Below, piece by piece: positions 53,504 through 61,808 of a DNA stretch of 64,000 nucleotides (positions within the stretch are counted from its first letter, which is position 1; each line of letters begins with the position of its first letter). Origin of the DNA: Cellulomonas_A sp047229345. Its GTDB lineage: Bacteria > Actinomycetota > Actinomycetes > Actinomycetales > Cellulomonadaceae. Under the pieces are notes generated by a model. It saw only the letters and a program-made list of their open reading frames with translations, was not told the DNA's origin and ran no database searches. The translations under genes were made by a program, and so were the position numbers. The DNA is taken from contig NZ_JBFTER010000010.1 of NCBI RefSeq assembly GCF_047229345.1, positions 1 through 64,000 on the forward strand, given 5' to 3'.

Positions 53504-54751
53504 TCAGGCGGGCGTCCCGTCCCGGGCGAGCCCCGCGGCCTCGCGCGTGCGCCGGTTCGCGTGCGGCGACCAGCGCGGCACCGTGACCCCGAGCGCGACG
53601 GCCGCGAGGAGCGCCAGCCCGCCCGTCGCGGCCACGCCGAGCGCGAGGCTGCCGAGCGCCGCTCCCCCGGCGACGACGAGCGGACCGGCGGCGACGCCGG
53701 AGTCCTGCAGGAGCCGCCACGCCCCCAGGAACTGCGACCGGGCAGCCGGCGGCGCGACGTCCGCGCCGAGGGTCATGAGCAGCCCCGAGCCGATGCCGTT
53801 GCCGAGACCCAGCGCCATCGCGGCGACCGCGAGCGCGGGCAGCGTGCCGGCGAGCGGCAGGAGCAGCAGCGCGACGCCCATCACCAGCATCGACGGGATC
53901 GCGACCCACAGCCGCCCGCGCCGGTCCATGACGTGGCCCGCGGGGTAGAAGAGCAGCATGTCGACCGCGCCGGAGAGCCCGAAGACGAGGCTCGTGGTGG
54001 CCGGCGCGAGCCCGAGGTGCTCGGACCACAGCGGCAGCACGACCTGGCGGGCGCCTCGCACCGCGCCGACGAGGAGCACCCCGACACCCAGGGACGTCAG
54101 GACGCGCCGGTGCTGGCGCAGCACCGCGCGCACCGGGACCCGGGCCGCGGTGCGCCGCCGCACCGTCTCGGCCCCCGCGGCGTCCGGCACCGCGAGCACG
54201 ACGGCACCGGCGAGCAGCGCGGTGGCCACCGCGAGGCCGAACGCCGCGGACGTCCCGCCGAGGTGCACCGCGAGCGCCCCGGCGAACGGCCCCAGGAACA
54301 GCCCGATGCGGCTGACGCCGCCGAGCGTCGACAGCGCCCGGGCACGGGTCTCGACCGGGGTGATCTCCGTGAGGTACGACTGCCGGGCCAGCTGGTAGAC
54401 CGACGCCGTCGCACCGGTCCCGAGCACGGACACGGCGAGCACGAGCAGGTCCTGGGACAGCGCCGCGCCCGTGAGCGTGAGCGCCGCGACGCCCGAGGCG
54501 ACGAGCATCGCCCGGCGGTCGCCGACGCGCGCCGCGAGCCAGCCCGCGGGCACGTCGCCGAGGATCTGGCCGACGCCGACCATCGCGGCGAGCAACCCGG
54601 CGAGCGCGAGCGACGCGCCGCGCTGGGACGCGGTCACGGCGACCATCGGCACGGCCGCCCCGATGCCCACCTGGAAGACGAGCGCGGGCAGGTACACCCC
54701 GGCGAGCGACCGGCGGTCGAGAAAGGCCGGCGCGCGGCGGGTGGTGCTCAT
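53504..54751 (-). CDS. MFS transporter, 12 helices
   Basis: A 415-residue major facilitator with about 12 hydrophobic helices. The loop 2-3 motif is GDVPAGWLAARVGDRRAMLV (G-x-x-A-D-R-x-G-R-R/K type) and a second motif AGHVMDRRGRLWVAIP follows in the second half. Substrate unknown; sugar or drug efflux both possible. ATG at 54751 is preferred over GTG at 54754. It is convergent with the GH10 gene (53 bp between stops) and lies downstream of a 23-bp tandem repeat. Confidence 0.85.
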   Translation of the reverse strand: MSTTRRAPAFLDRRSLAGVYLPALVFQVGIGAAVPMVAVTASQRGASLALAGLLAAMVGVGQILGDVPAGWLAARVGDRRAMLVASGVAALTLTGAALSQDLLVLAVSVLGTGATASVYQLARQSYLTEITPVETRARALSTLGGVSRIGLFLGPFAGALAVHLGGTSAAFGLAVATALLAGAVVLAVPDAAGAETVRRRTAARVPVRAVLRQHRRVLTSLGVGVLLVGAVRGARQVVLPLWSEHLGLAPATTSLVFGLSGAVDMLLFYPAGHVMDRRGRLWVAIPSMLVMGVALLLLPLAGTLPALAVAAMALGLGNGIGSGLLMTLGADVAPPAARSQFLGAWRLLQDSGVAAGPLVVAGGAALGSLALGVAATGGLALLAAVALGVTVPRWSPHANRRTREAAGLARDGTPA

Positions 54752-54824
54752 CACCCGTCAGTCTCGCCCGGCACCCCGCCGGTCGCAGCGCGGTGGCGCC
54801 GGTCGCGAGCACGCCGCGTCGCTG

Positions 54825-54916
54825 CCCGGCGCCGGTGATGCACGCCACCCGGCACCGGCGTCGCACCCCGCCCGGCGCCGGTGTCGCACGCCACCCGGCA
54901 CCGGCGTCGCACACCC
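54825..54916. repeat. 23-bp GC-rich tandem repeat, 4 copies, downstream of the kinase gene
   Basis: Units start at 54825, 54848, 54871 and 54894, all beginning CCCGGC(A/G)CCGG and containing GTCGCAC or GATGCAC. Alternate units are more alike, so a 46-bp higher-order repeat is possible. The unit resembles the 19-bp repeat at 3391 (both share CCCGGCGCCG...CACGC). Confidence 0.85.
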
Positions 54917-54937
54917 CGGACGCGCGGCGCCCCGGGC

Positions 54938-56335
54938 TCAGCGCGGCAGCCGCAGGACCGCGCGCGCGCCCCCGAGCGCTGCGTCCCCGAGCTCCACGTC
55001 GCCGCCGTTCTCGCGCGCGACCTCGCGCGCGATGGCGAGCCCGAGGCCGCTGCCGCCCGCCTCGCGCTCGCGGGCGTCGTCGAGCCGCACGAAGCGCTCG
55101 AAGACGCGCTCGCGGTCCGGCGCGGGGATGCCGGCGCCGTCGTCCTCCACGGTGACCGCGCCGTCCACCACCGTGACCGCGACGTGCCCCGCCGCGTGCC
55201 GCACGGCGTTGTCGAGCAGGTTGCGCACGACGCGCAGCGCCGCCGCGGGGTCGGCGTGCGCGCGGCCGGCGCCGGTGACGGTGAGGCGCACGTCGGTGCG
55301 CGCCGCGACCGCACCCGACGCCTCGGCAGCGCCCCGCACGACGTCGAGGAGGTCGAGCTCGACGCGCTCGGCGCGCGTCGAGCCGACCCGTGCGAGCAGC
55401 AGGAGGTCGTCGACGAGCGCCTGCATGCGCAGCACCTCGCCCTCGAGGTCCTCGGCGAGCTCGGCGCCGCTGTAGGCGTCGGGGTGCGCACGGGCCACCT
55501 CGATCGACGTCCGCAGGGACGCGAGCGGCGAGCGCAGCTCGTGCGCGGCGTCGCCCACGAACGTGCGCTGCCGCGCGGCGGCGACCTCGAGCCGGTCGAG
55601 CATCTCGTTGAGCGTGCGTGTCAGGGCACCGAGCTCGTCGTGCGCGCGCCGGACGGGCAGCGAGCCCGGGCCCCCGGTGCGGGCGACCTGCGCGGCCGCC
55701 TGCCGGAGCTGCTCGACGGGGTGCAGCGCACGCCCGAGGACCGTCCAGATCACGACCGCGAGCAGCGCGGTGAGGACCGGGACGACGCCGACGAGCGCGA
55801 GCCGGAGGGCGTCGAGCAGCCCGCGCACCTCCGCGAGCGGCACGGTCGCGACGACCGTCACGGGGGAGCCCCGGTAGGTCTCGGCGAGGACGGCGACCCG
55901 GGCGTCCCCGTCGTAGGCGCTGCGGTCGGTCCCGGTGACGACGACGTCGCCGGTCGCGGCCGCCTCCGAGCGCAGGCCCCGCACCGCGTCCGGCGGCAGC
56001 ACCGGGAGCGTGCGGCTGGCGTTCGGGGAGGACGCGACGACCGCGCCGTCCGCGTCGAGGAGCTGGACGAGCTCGCCCGGCTCGCCGACCGGGAGCGCCT
56101 CGGGCAGCCGGTCGTCGCCCACGAGCGTGGCCACCGTGAGGGCGCGGTCGCGCGCGATGTAGTCGAGCGCGTCGACGCGGCTCACCGAGAGCACGTTCGT
56201 GAGGATGAGCGCGCCGGCGGCGAGGCCCGCGCACAGCACGCCCGAGGTCAGCAGGGTGAGCCGGAGGCGCAGCGACCAGCGCCCGGGCCCGCGGGCCGGC
56301 GCAGGCTCGGCCCCAGGTGCCCTCGTCCCCGTCAT
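54938..56335 (-). CDS. Two-component sensor histidine kinase
   Basis: A 465-residue membrane kinase. Two transmembrane helices (about 20-42 and 178-198) flank an extracytoplasmic sensor region of ~135 residues; then HAMP (RALHPVEQLRQAAAQVAR), the phosphoacceptor box GDAAHELRSPLASLRTSIE (His about 255), and ATPase motifs N (LLDNAVRHA), G1 (DDGAGIP), F (ERFVRLDDARE) and G2 (GSGLGLAIAREVA). The ATG overlaps the response-regulator stop (ATGA), so the pair is one unit. The likely target is the divergent LolA-like/ABC exporter operon and the genes with similar upstream repeats. Confidence 0.95.
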   Translation of the reverse strand: MTGTRAPGAEPAPARGPGRWSLRLRLTLLTSGVLCAGLAAGALILTNVLSVSRVDALDYIARDRALTVATLVGDDRLPEALPVGEPGELVQLLDADGAVVASSPNASRTLPVLPPDAVRGLRSEAAATGDVVVTGTDRSAYDGDARVAVLAETYRGSPVTVVATVPLAEVRGLLDALRLALVGVVPVLTALLAVVIWTVLGRALHPVEQLRQAAAQVARTGGPGSLPVRRAHDELGALTRTLNEMLDRLEVAAARQRTFVGDAAHELRSPLASLRTSIEVARAHPDAYSGAELAEDLEGEVLRMQALVDDLLLLARVGSTRAERVELDLLDVVRGAAEASGAVAARTDVRLTVTGAGRAHADPAAALRVVRNLLDNAVRHAAGHVAVTVVDGAVTVEDDGAGIPAPDRERVFERFVRLDDAREREAGGSGLGLAIAREVARENGGDVELGDAALGGARAVLRLPR

Positions 56336-56985
56336 CCGGCCGCGCGGTACCCCGCACCGCGCACGGTCGCGACGACGTCCCGCCCGAGCTTGCGCCGCAG
56401 GTACCCGACGTAGACCTCGACGACGTTGAGGTCCTCCCCCGACCCGTCCCACACGTGGTCGCGCAGCTCGACCTTGCCGACGACCCGGTCGGCGTGCCGC
56501 ATGAGGTACTCGAGCAGCGCGGTCTCGCGGGTCGTGAGCGCGACGACCTCGCCCGCGCGGGTCACGACGCGCGTCGCAGGGTCGAGCACCACGTCGCCGA
56601 CCTGCAGGACCGCCGGCCGGGCGTGCGCAGGGCGGCGCACGAGCGCGCGCAGCCGGGCCACGAGCACCACGAAGGAGAACGGCTTCGTCAGGTAGTCGTC
56701 GGCCCCCACGTCGAGGCCGTCGGCGACGTCGTGCTCGCCGTCCTTCGCGCTCAGGAGCAGCACAGGCGTCCAGACGCCCAGCGCACGCAGGTCCGTGACG
56801 ACGTCGTAGCCGTTGCGGCGCGGCAGCATGATGTCGAGCACGATCGCGTCGTACTCGTTCTCGGTCGCGAGGTGCAGCCCGGTCGCGCCGTCGAACGCGA
56901 CGTCGACCGCGAAGCCCTCCGCCGTGAGCCCGCGGTGCAGGGCGCGCACGAGCCCGCGTTCGTCGTCGACCACCAGGACCCGCAC
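56332..56985 (-). CDS. OmpR-family response regulator
   Basis: A 217-residue regulator. The receiver shows the acidic pocket VVDDERG, phosphorylation site IVLDIMLPRRNGYDV (Asp about 51), LLSAKDG and the KPF lysine (DYLTKPFSF). The C-terminal winged helix has LTTRETALLEYLMRHADRVV and VDVYVGYLRRKLG-like VEVYVGYLRRKLGR. GTG at 56985 lies close to GGATGCTCCTCC, giving a plausible start. Divergent from the LolA-like gene; three TCAGC direct repeats lie between (57032-57058), the likely binding site. Confidence 0.95.
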   Translation of the reverse strand: MRVLVVDDERGLVRALHRGLTAEGFAVDVAFDGATGLHLATENEYDAIVLDIMLPRRNGYDVVTDLRALGVWTPVLLLSAKDGEHDVADGLDVGADDYLTKPFSFVVLVARLRALVRRPAHARPAVLQVGDVVLDPATRVVTRAGEVVALTTRETALLEYLMRHADRVVGKVELRDHVWDGSGEDLNVVEVYVGYLRRKLGRDVVATVRGAGYRAAG

Positions 56986-57031
56986 AGGAGGAGCATCCCA
57001 CCGCCCGCCCCCCGGGTCCCCACCGCCGGGC

Positions 57032-57058
57032 TTCAGCCCCTCTCAGCGCGCCCTCAGC
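57032..57058. promoter_or_regulatory. Triple TCAGC repeat between response regulator and LolA-like gene
   Basis: TTCAGC (57032-57037), CTCAGC (57042-57047) and CTCAGC (57053-57058) repeat at 10- and 11-bp steps in the 95-bp divergent region. This is a typical layout for OmpR-family response-regulator binding. Confidence 0.6.
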
Positions 57059-57080
57059 CACCGGGGCGCACAGTGGAGCC

Positions 57081-58349
57081 ATGACCGAGACGACCGAGCC
57101 CTCGAGCACCCCCCGCTCCTTCTCCCAGCGCGCCCGCTGGGCCGTCCCGGCGGTCGCCGCCGTGGCCGTCGCCGGCGCGTTCGTCGCACCCCCGCTGCTC
57201 GCCTCCGCGGGCGCCGAGGGCCTGCCCGACGTGACCCCGGCCGAGCTCATCAGCTCCGTCGCCGCCGCCGAGCCCGTCCCGATGAGCGGCACGCTCGTCT
57301 ACACCGCGCGCCTCGGGCTCCCCGAGATCCCGTTCGGCGAGGTCGGCGGCGCGGACCCGATCGCGCTGCTCGGCGGCAGCTCGACGCTGCGCGTGTGGAC
57401 CGACGGGTCGGAGCGCTCGCGCGTCTCGCTGCTCGGGTCGGTCTCCGAGTACTCGGTCGTGCGTGACGGCGCCGAGGCGTGGACCTACTCGAGCTCCGAC
57501 GAGGAGGTCGTGCACTACGCGCTGAGCGCCGAGGACCAGGCCCGCTACGACGCGCTCGCCGAGCAGGCGCGCGCCGGGACGCTCCCCGAGGTCGCCGGCG
57601 AGCTGCCGACGCCCGACGAGGTCGCCGGGCACGTCCTGGCGCAGGCCGAGCAGTTCTCGTCGGTGACGCTCGACTCCGAGCTCACCGTCGCCGGGCGGGA
57701 CGCGTACCAGCTCGTCGTGACGCCGAAGGCCGGCGCGGAGACGCTGATCGCCCGCACCGTGGTCGCGGTCGACGCGGAGACGTCGACGCCGCTGCGCGTG
57801 CAGGTGTGGAGCACGCAGGACGAGGACGCCCCGGCGCTCGAGGTCGGCTTCACCGACGTCGCGTTCGAGGCACCCGACGACGCGGTGCTCGCGTTCTCCG
57901 CCCCGGCGGGTGCGAGCGTCAAGGACGTCGAGGTCCCGCTGCCGAGCGCCGCGGACCTCGCCCAGGTGCCGTCCGCGAAGGACGCGCAGGAGCTGCCCCC
58001 GGGCGTCACGGTCACGGGCACCGGCTGGGAGTCGGTCACCGAGGTCACCGGGCTCGACGTCGCGAACCTCGTCGCGGGCGACCCGGCCGCGCTCACGAGC
58101 GTCCCGGGCGCGGGGAAGAGCTTCGGCTCCGAGAGCGCGCAGGACCTCATCCAGGAGTTCGCGCCGACCGACGAGAACGGCCAGCACGGCGTGCCGGACC
58201 TCGACACGAGCGCGCTCTACGACCAGCTCACGACCGAGGTCCCCGAGGGCCGGCTGCTGAGCTCGTCGCTGCTGAGCGTGCTCGTGACGACCGACGGGCG
58301 CGTCTTCGCCGGGGCCGTTCCCGCGGACGTCCTGCGCGGGATGGCGTGA
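57081..58349 (+). CDS. LolA-like envelope protein
   Basis: A 422-residue protein with one N-terminal membrane/signal segment (ARWAVPAVAAVAVAGAFVAPPLLA) and a long beta-rich region resembling LolA-type lipid/lipoprotein carriers (SGTLVYTARLGLP, TLRVWTDGSERSRVSLLG, EAWTYSSSDEEVVHYAL). The region is extended by a C-terminal domain of about 150 residues. It overlaps the ABC ATPase start (GTGA), so it belongs to the exporter operon. Likely outside the cytoplasmic membrane, possibly helping to extract or deliver a hydrophobic substrate. The two-component system is divergent. Confidence 0.85.
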   Translation: MTETTEPSSTPRSFSQRARWAVPAVAAVAVAGAFVAPPLLASAGAEGLPDVTPAELISSVAAAEPVPMSGTLVYTARLGLPEIPFGEVGGADPIALLGGSSTLRVWTDGSERSRVSLLGSVSEYSVVRDGAEAWTYSSSDEEVVHYALSAEDQARYDALAEQARAGTLPEVAGELPTPDEVAGHVLAQAEQFSSVTLDSELTVAGRDAYQLVVTPKAGAETLIARTVVAVDAETSTPLRVQVWSTQDEDAPALEVGFTDVAFEAPDDAVLAFSAPAGASVKDVEVPLPSAADLAQVPSAKDAQELPPGVTVTGTGWESVTEVTGLDVANLVAGDPAALTSVPGAGKSFGSESAQDLIQEFAPTDENGQHGVPDLDTSALYDQLTTEVPEGRLLSSSLLSVLVTTDGRVFAGAVPADVLRGMA

Positions 58350-59368
58350 CGGGGACGACCGTGGCGTCCGACGTGACCGCGACGGCGGGCAGCGCACAGC
58401 TGCCCGCCGTCGGCGGCACGCCCGGCGACCACGACCTCGCGGTGCGGACCGACGGCCTGACCAAGCGCTTCCGCTCGGGTCAGGTCGCGGTCGACGGCAT
58501 CGGGCTGCGCGTGCCGCGCGGCTCGGTGTACGGGTTCCTCGGCCCGAACGGCTCGGGCAAGACGACGACGATCCGGATGCTGCTCGGCCTCGTGCGGCCG
58601 ACGAGCGGGCGGGCGTGGCTGCTCGACGGCGCGATGCCGGAGGCGGGCGCCACGGTGCTCCCCCGCGTCGGTGCGCTCGTCGAGGGACCCGCGTTCCACC
58701 CCTACCTCACCGGGCGGGCCAACCTCGCCCGCCTCGACGCGAGCGACGCGACGGCCGACCCGCGCACGTCCCGCCGGCGCAGCGAGGACGCGCTCGAGCG
58801 CGTCGGGCTCTCCGCTGCCGCCGCGAAGCCGTACCGGCAGTACTCGCTCGGGATGAAGCAGCGCCTCGGGCTCGCCGCCGCGCTGCTGCGCCCCCGCGAG
58901 CTGCTCGTGCTCGACGAGCCGACCAACGGGCTCGACCCGCAGGGCACACGCGAGGTCCGCCACCTCGTGCGCGAGCTCGCCGACGCCGGCACGACCGTGC
59001 TCGTCTCCTCGCACCTGCTCGCCGAGATCGAGCAGGTGTGCACGCACATCGGGATCATGAGCCGGGGCCACCTGCTGCTGCAGGGCGAGCGCCAGGCGCT
59101 GACCGACCGCGGCACCGCGCACGTGGGCGTCACGACGTCGCTCGCGCACGTCGGCGCCGTCGCGGAGGTCCTGACGGGCCTCGGGCTCACCGAGGTCACG
59201 ACCGACGGGCCGACCCTGCGCGCGCTGCTCGCGAGCACGCCGCCCGAGAAGATCTCGGCGGCGATCGTGCACGCAGGGCTCGACCTCGTGGGCCTCGAGG
59301 TCACGCGCCCGAGCCTCGAGCAGGTCTTCGTGGAGCTGACCGGGGAGGGCTTCGATGTCGCACGCTGA
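58346..59368 (+). CDS. ABC exporter ATPase
   Basis: A 340-residue ATPase: Walker A GPNGSGKTTTIRMLLG (about residue 70), signature YSLGMKQRLGLAAALL, Walker B LVLDEPTNGLDPQGT, switch His in VSSHLLAEIE. The C-terminal ~90 residues (THIGIMSRGHLLLQGE to VFVELTGEGF) are typical of CcmA/NatA-type ATPases paired with a single permease. The GTG at 58346 overlaps the LolA-like stop by 4 nt; an in-frame GTG at 58373 is a shorter alternative. It overlaps the permease gene by 14 nt. Confidence 0.95.
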   Translation: MTGTTVASDVTATAGSAQLPAVGGTPGDHDLAVRTDGLTKRFRSGQVAVDGIGLRVPRGSVYGFLGPNGSGKTTTIRMLLGLVRPTSGRAWLLDGAMPEAGATVLPRVGALVEGPAFHPYLTGRANLARLDASDATADPRTSRRRSEDALERVGLSAAAAKPYRQYSLGMKQRLGLAAALLRPRELLVLDEPTNGLDPQGTREVRHLVRELADAGTTVLVSSHLLAEIEQVCTHIGIMSRGHLLLQGERQALTDRGTAHVGVTTSLAHVGAVAEVLTGLGLTEVTTDGPTLRALLASTPPEKISAAIVHAGLDLVGLEVTRPSLEQVFVELTGEGFDVAR

Positions 59369-60257
59369 GGCCCTCGGGCTCGTCGACCCGCCCGCCGCCG
59401 CACCGGCCGCGGCGCCCGTCTCGGTCGCGCACCGGCGCGGCGCGTGGGCACGGCTGATGCGCAGCGAGCTGCGGCTCGTCTTCGGCCGGCGCCGCAACCA
59501 GGTCCTGCTCGCCGGGCTCGCCGCCGTCCCGCTGCTGCTCGGCACCGTGCTGCTCGTGACGCAGGACTCCGCGCTCGGCGGGCAGGGTCCCGGCTTCGTG
59601 GGGCGCGTGACGGGCAACGGGCTGTTCCTCGTGGTCGCCGCGCTGTTCCTGTGCCTGCCGTTCCTGCTGCCGCTCACCATCGGCATCGCGTCGGGCGACG
59701 CCGTCGCGGGCGAGGCGTCCGCGGGGACGCTGCGCTACCTGCTGACCGTGCCCGTCTCGCGGACGCGGCTGCTCGGCGTCAAGGCGCTCGGCGCGCTCGC
59801 GTTCGCGGGTGCGGCGGTCCTCGCGATCGCGGTGGTCGCGTTCCTGACGGGTGCGGCGTACTTCGGCCTCGACGACATGGCGCTGCTGTCGGGGTCGACG
59901 ATCCCGCTCGGCACCGGCATCGGGCGCATGGCCGGTGTCGTCGCGTACGTCGCCCTCTCCATGACGGGGCTCGTGGCCGTCGGGCTGTTCCTCTCGACGC
60001 TCACCGAGGTGCCGGTCGGGGCCATGGCGGCCACCGTCGTCGTCGCGATCGTCTCGGCGGTGCTCGACACCCTCCCGCAGCTCTCCGCGATCCACGGCGG
60101 GCTGCTCACGCACCACTGGCTCGACTTCGCGGAGTTCCTGCGCGTCGAGGTCGGCTGGGACGTGCTCGCGCAGGGGCTCGCGGTGCAGGGCGCGTGGGTC
60201 GTCGTGTTCGGCTCGCTCGCGTGGGCCCGGTTCACGACGGCCGACGTCTCGTCCTGA
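59355..60257 (+). CDS. ABC exporter permease
   Basis: A 300-residue ABC-2-type membrane protein with about six helices (LLAGLAAVPLLLGTVLL, LFLVVAALFLCLPFLLPLTIGIA, LRYLLTVPVSRTRLLGVKALGALAF). It shows the ABC-2 pattern RTRLLGVKAL-GALAFAG. It starts inside the ATPase gene (14-nt overlap), so translation is coupled. With the ATPase and the LolA-like protein it forms an exporter of unknown substrate; response to envelope stress through the neighbouring two-component system is inferred. Confidence 0.9.
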   Translation: MSHAEALGLVDPPAAAPAAAPVSVAHRRGAWARLMRSELRLVFGRRRNQVLLAGLAAVPLLLGTVLLVTQDSALGGQGPGFVGRVTGNGLFLVVAALFLCLPFLLPLTIGIASGDAVAGEASAGTLRYLLTVPVSRTRLLGVKALGALAFAGAAVLAIAVVAFLTGAAYFGLDDMALLSGSTIPLGTGIGRMAGVVAYVALSMTGLVAVGLFLSTLTEVPVGAMAATVVVAIVSAVLDTLPQLSAIHGGLLTHHWLDFAEFLRVEVGWDVLAQGLAVQGAWVVVFGSLAWARFTTADVSS

Positions 60258-60348
60258 CGCCGGCACGCGGCGGCCCGCGGGTCGGCCCCGGCGGCTGCGG
60301 GGCGAGCGCGCTCCTCGCCCGGTGGCCGGTCGGGGCCGCCGCCGGGCC

Positions 60349-61146
60349 TCACGCGTCGAGGTCGGTCACGACCGCGTAGTGGTCCGACGGCAGCACGCCG
60401 TCGACCTCCGCCGCGCCCGCGAGCACGCTCCCGTGCGCGCGGACCGGGCCCCCCGGGCTTCCCGGGCGTGCGTACACGTGGTCGATCCGGCGGTCGATCT
60501 GCTTGACGGCCTCGAGGGGTGCGAACGGCACCGCGGAGCTGAGCGTCACGGCGTCCGGGTCCCCTCCGCCCGCGGTCCACAGGTCCGTCGCGACCGCGTC
60601 GAGCGGCGCGAGCTCGGGCGCGCCCGGGCCGGCGTTGAGGTCGCCCAGGAGCAGCACGGGGAGGTCGCCGTCGAGGCCCGGGTCCGTGAGCAGGCCCGCG
60701 AGCGCCCGGGTCTGCGCGAGGTGGTCGTCCGCGCGGTCGACCTCCCACTCGGTGCACGCGACGACCACGTGCAGCGGGCCCACGGGGTGGTCGAGAGTCG
60801 CGACGAGCGCGGCGGGCGGCTCCCGGTGCTGCGCCGGGAGCACGTGCCGGGCGACCTCGCGGACCGGCCAGCGGCTCACGAGCCCGACGCCCATCTCGAC
60901 GCCCACCTGCTCGGGGTGCTCGGCCGGCTCGGGCACGGGCGGGACCGAGATCGGCACGAACGCGGCGTGCTGCCCGAGGCGAGCGGCGAGCACGTCGGCC
61001 TGCGAGCGCCCGTCCGCACGCCAGGCCTCCTGGAGCCCGAGCACGTCCGGACGGACCGCCTCGACGACCGCCCCGATCGCCTCCTGGCGTGCCCGCCACG
61101 CCGGACCGCCGAAGCGCCACCACACGTTCCACGTCATGAGCCGCAC
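60349..61146 (-). CDS. Endonuclease/exonuclease/phosphatase (EEP) family hydrolase
   Basis: A 265-residue EEP-fold metal hydrolase. It begins VRLMTWNVWW (Asn metal ligand), then DVLGLQEAW (Glu ligand), catalytic LLLGDLNAGPGAPEL (GDxN), RRIDHVYARPG and the final PSDHYAVVTDL (catalytic His). Members act on DNA, phospholipids (sphingomyelinase) or inositol phosphates; there is no signal peptide, so an intracellular substrate is likely. TACGGT six bases upstream of GTG 61146 marks a leaderless start. Confidence 0.9.
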   Translation of the reverse strand: MRLMTWNVWWRFGGPAWRARQEAIGAVVEAVRPDVLGLQEAWRADGRSQADVLAARLGQHAAFVPISVPPVPEPAEHPEQVGVEMGVGLVSRWPVREVARHVLPAQHREPPAALVATLDHPVGPLHVVVACTEWEVDRADDHLAQTRALAGLLTDPGLDGDLPVLLLGDLNAGPGAPELAPLDAVATDLWTAGGGDPDAVTLSSAVPFAPLEAVKQIDRRIDHVYARPGSPGGPVRAHGSVLAGAAEVDGVLPSDHYAVVTDLDA

Positions 61147-61239
61147 CCGCCCACCGTAGGAACGCCGGCCCGCCGGAGGAAGGTGCGGCGGGTGCGAGGT
61201 CCGGAACCCGCCAGGCCCGCGGCGTGCCGGGCGGGGGTC

Positions 61240-61319
61240 CCGGGCTGCGCGGTGGCCGGGCTGCGGGGTAGCCGGGCTGCGCGCCGTCCGGGCTGCGCGG
61301 GTTCCGGGCTGCGCGGTGT
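61240..61319. repeat. 16-bp tandem repeat, 5 copies
   Basis: Units at 61240, 61256, 61272, 61288 and 61304 share CCGGGCTGCG(C/G)(G/C); the rest of each 16-mer varies. It lies in the 263-bp gap upstream of the EEP gene and the VOC gene. No coding frame is supported there. Confidence 0.85.
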
Positions 61320-61409
61320 CGGTGGGCGCCGGTAGACAGGGGGCGACGGAGCGCGCGTCCACGGGAGGCCCGCGGCGCGCGCACCAGCCCGACGACGAGG
61401 AGCACGCCC

Positions 61410-61805
61410 ATGCCGGTCCGCTGGTACTCCGTGGTGGTCGACTGCACCGACCTGCGGGCGCAGTCCGCGTGGTGGGCGCAGGTGCTCGACTGGGTCGTCG
61501 CCTACGAGGACGACGAGGAGTCGATGATCGTGCCGCCGCACGCGCTCGACGGGGCGCGGGACGTCCCGGTCGAGGAGCGGGGACCCGGTCTGTGCTTCGT
61601 GCAGGTCCCCGAGCGCAAGCAGGTCAAGAACCGCCTGCACCTCGACCTCGCGCCCCGCGCCGGCGAGGACCAGGCCGAGGCGGTCGAGCGGCTGCTCGCG
61701 CTCGGCGCGACGCGGGCCGACGTGGGGCAGGCCGGCGACGTCTCGTGGGTCGTGCTCGCCGATCCCGAGGGCAACGAGTTCTGCGTGCTGAGCCCGCGCG
61801 ACTGA
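61410..61805 (+). CDS. VOC (glyoxalase-like) superfamily protein
   Basis: A 131-residue vicinal-oxygen-chelate fold protein with two beta-alpha-beta-beta-beta repeats: MPVRWYSVVVDCTDLRAQSAWWAQVL and KNRLHLDLAPRAGEDQAEAVERLLALGA, ending VLADPEGNEFCVLSPRD, the typical C-terminal motif of VOC dioxygenase or antibiotic-resistance relatives. The metal ligands are His and Glu in LHLDL and NEFCV. Substrate unknown. It precedes the hydrolase gene by three bases and is probably co-transcribed. Confidence 0.88.
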   Translation: MPVRWYSVVVDCTDLRAQSAWWAQVLDWVVAYEDDEESMIVPPHALDGARDVPVEERGPGLCFVQVPERKQVKNRLHLDLAPRAGEDQAEAVERLLALGATRADVGQAGDVSWVVLADPEGNEFCVLSPRD

Positions 61806-61808
61806 GCC

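Noticed and set aside
52104..56357. Minus-strand open frame of more than 1400 residues
   Set aside because: It crosses the GH10, MFS and kinase genes and has low-complexity Arg/Ala-rich composition with no domain. It is a shadow frame typical of 75% GC.
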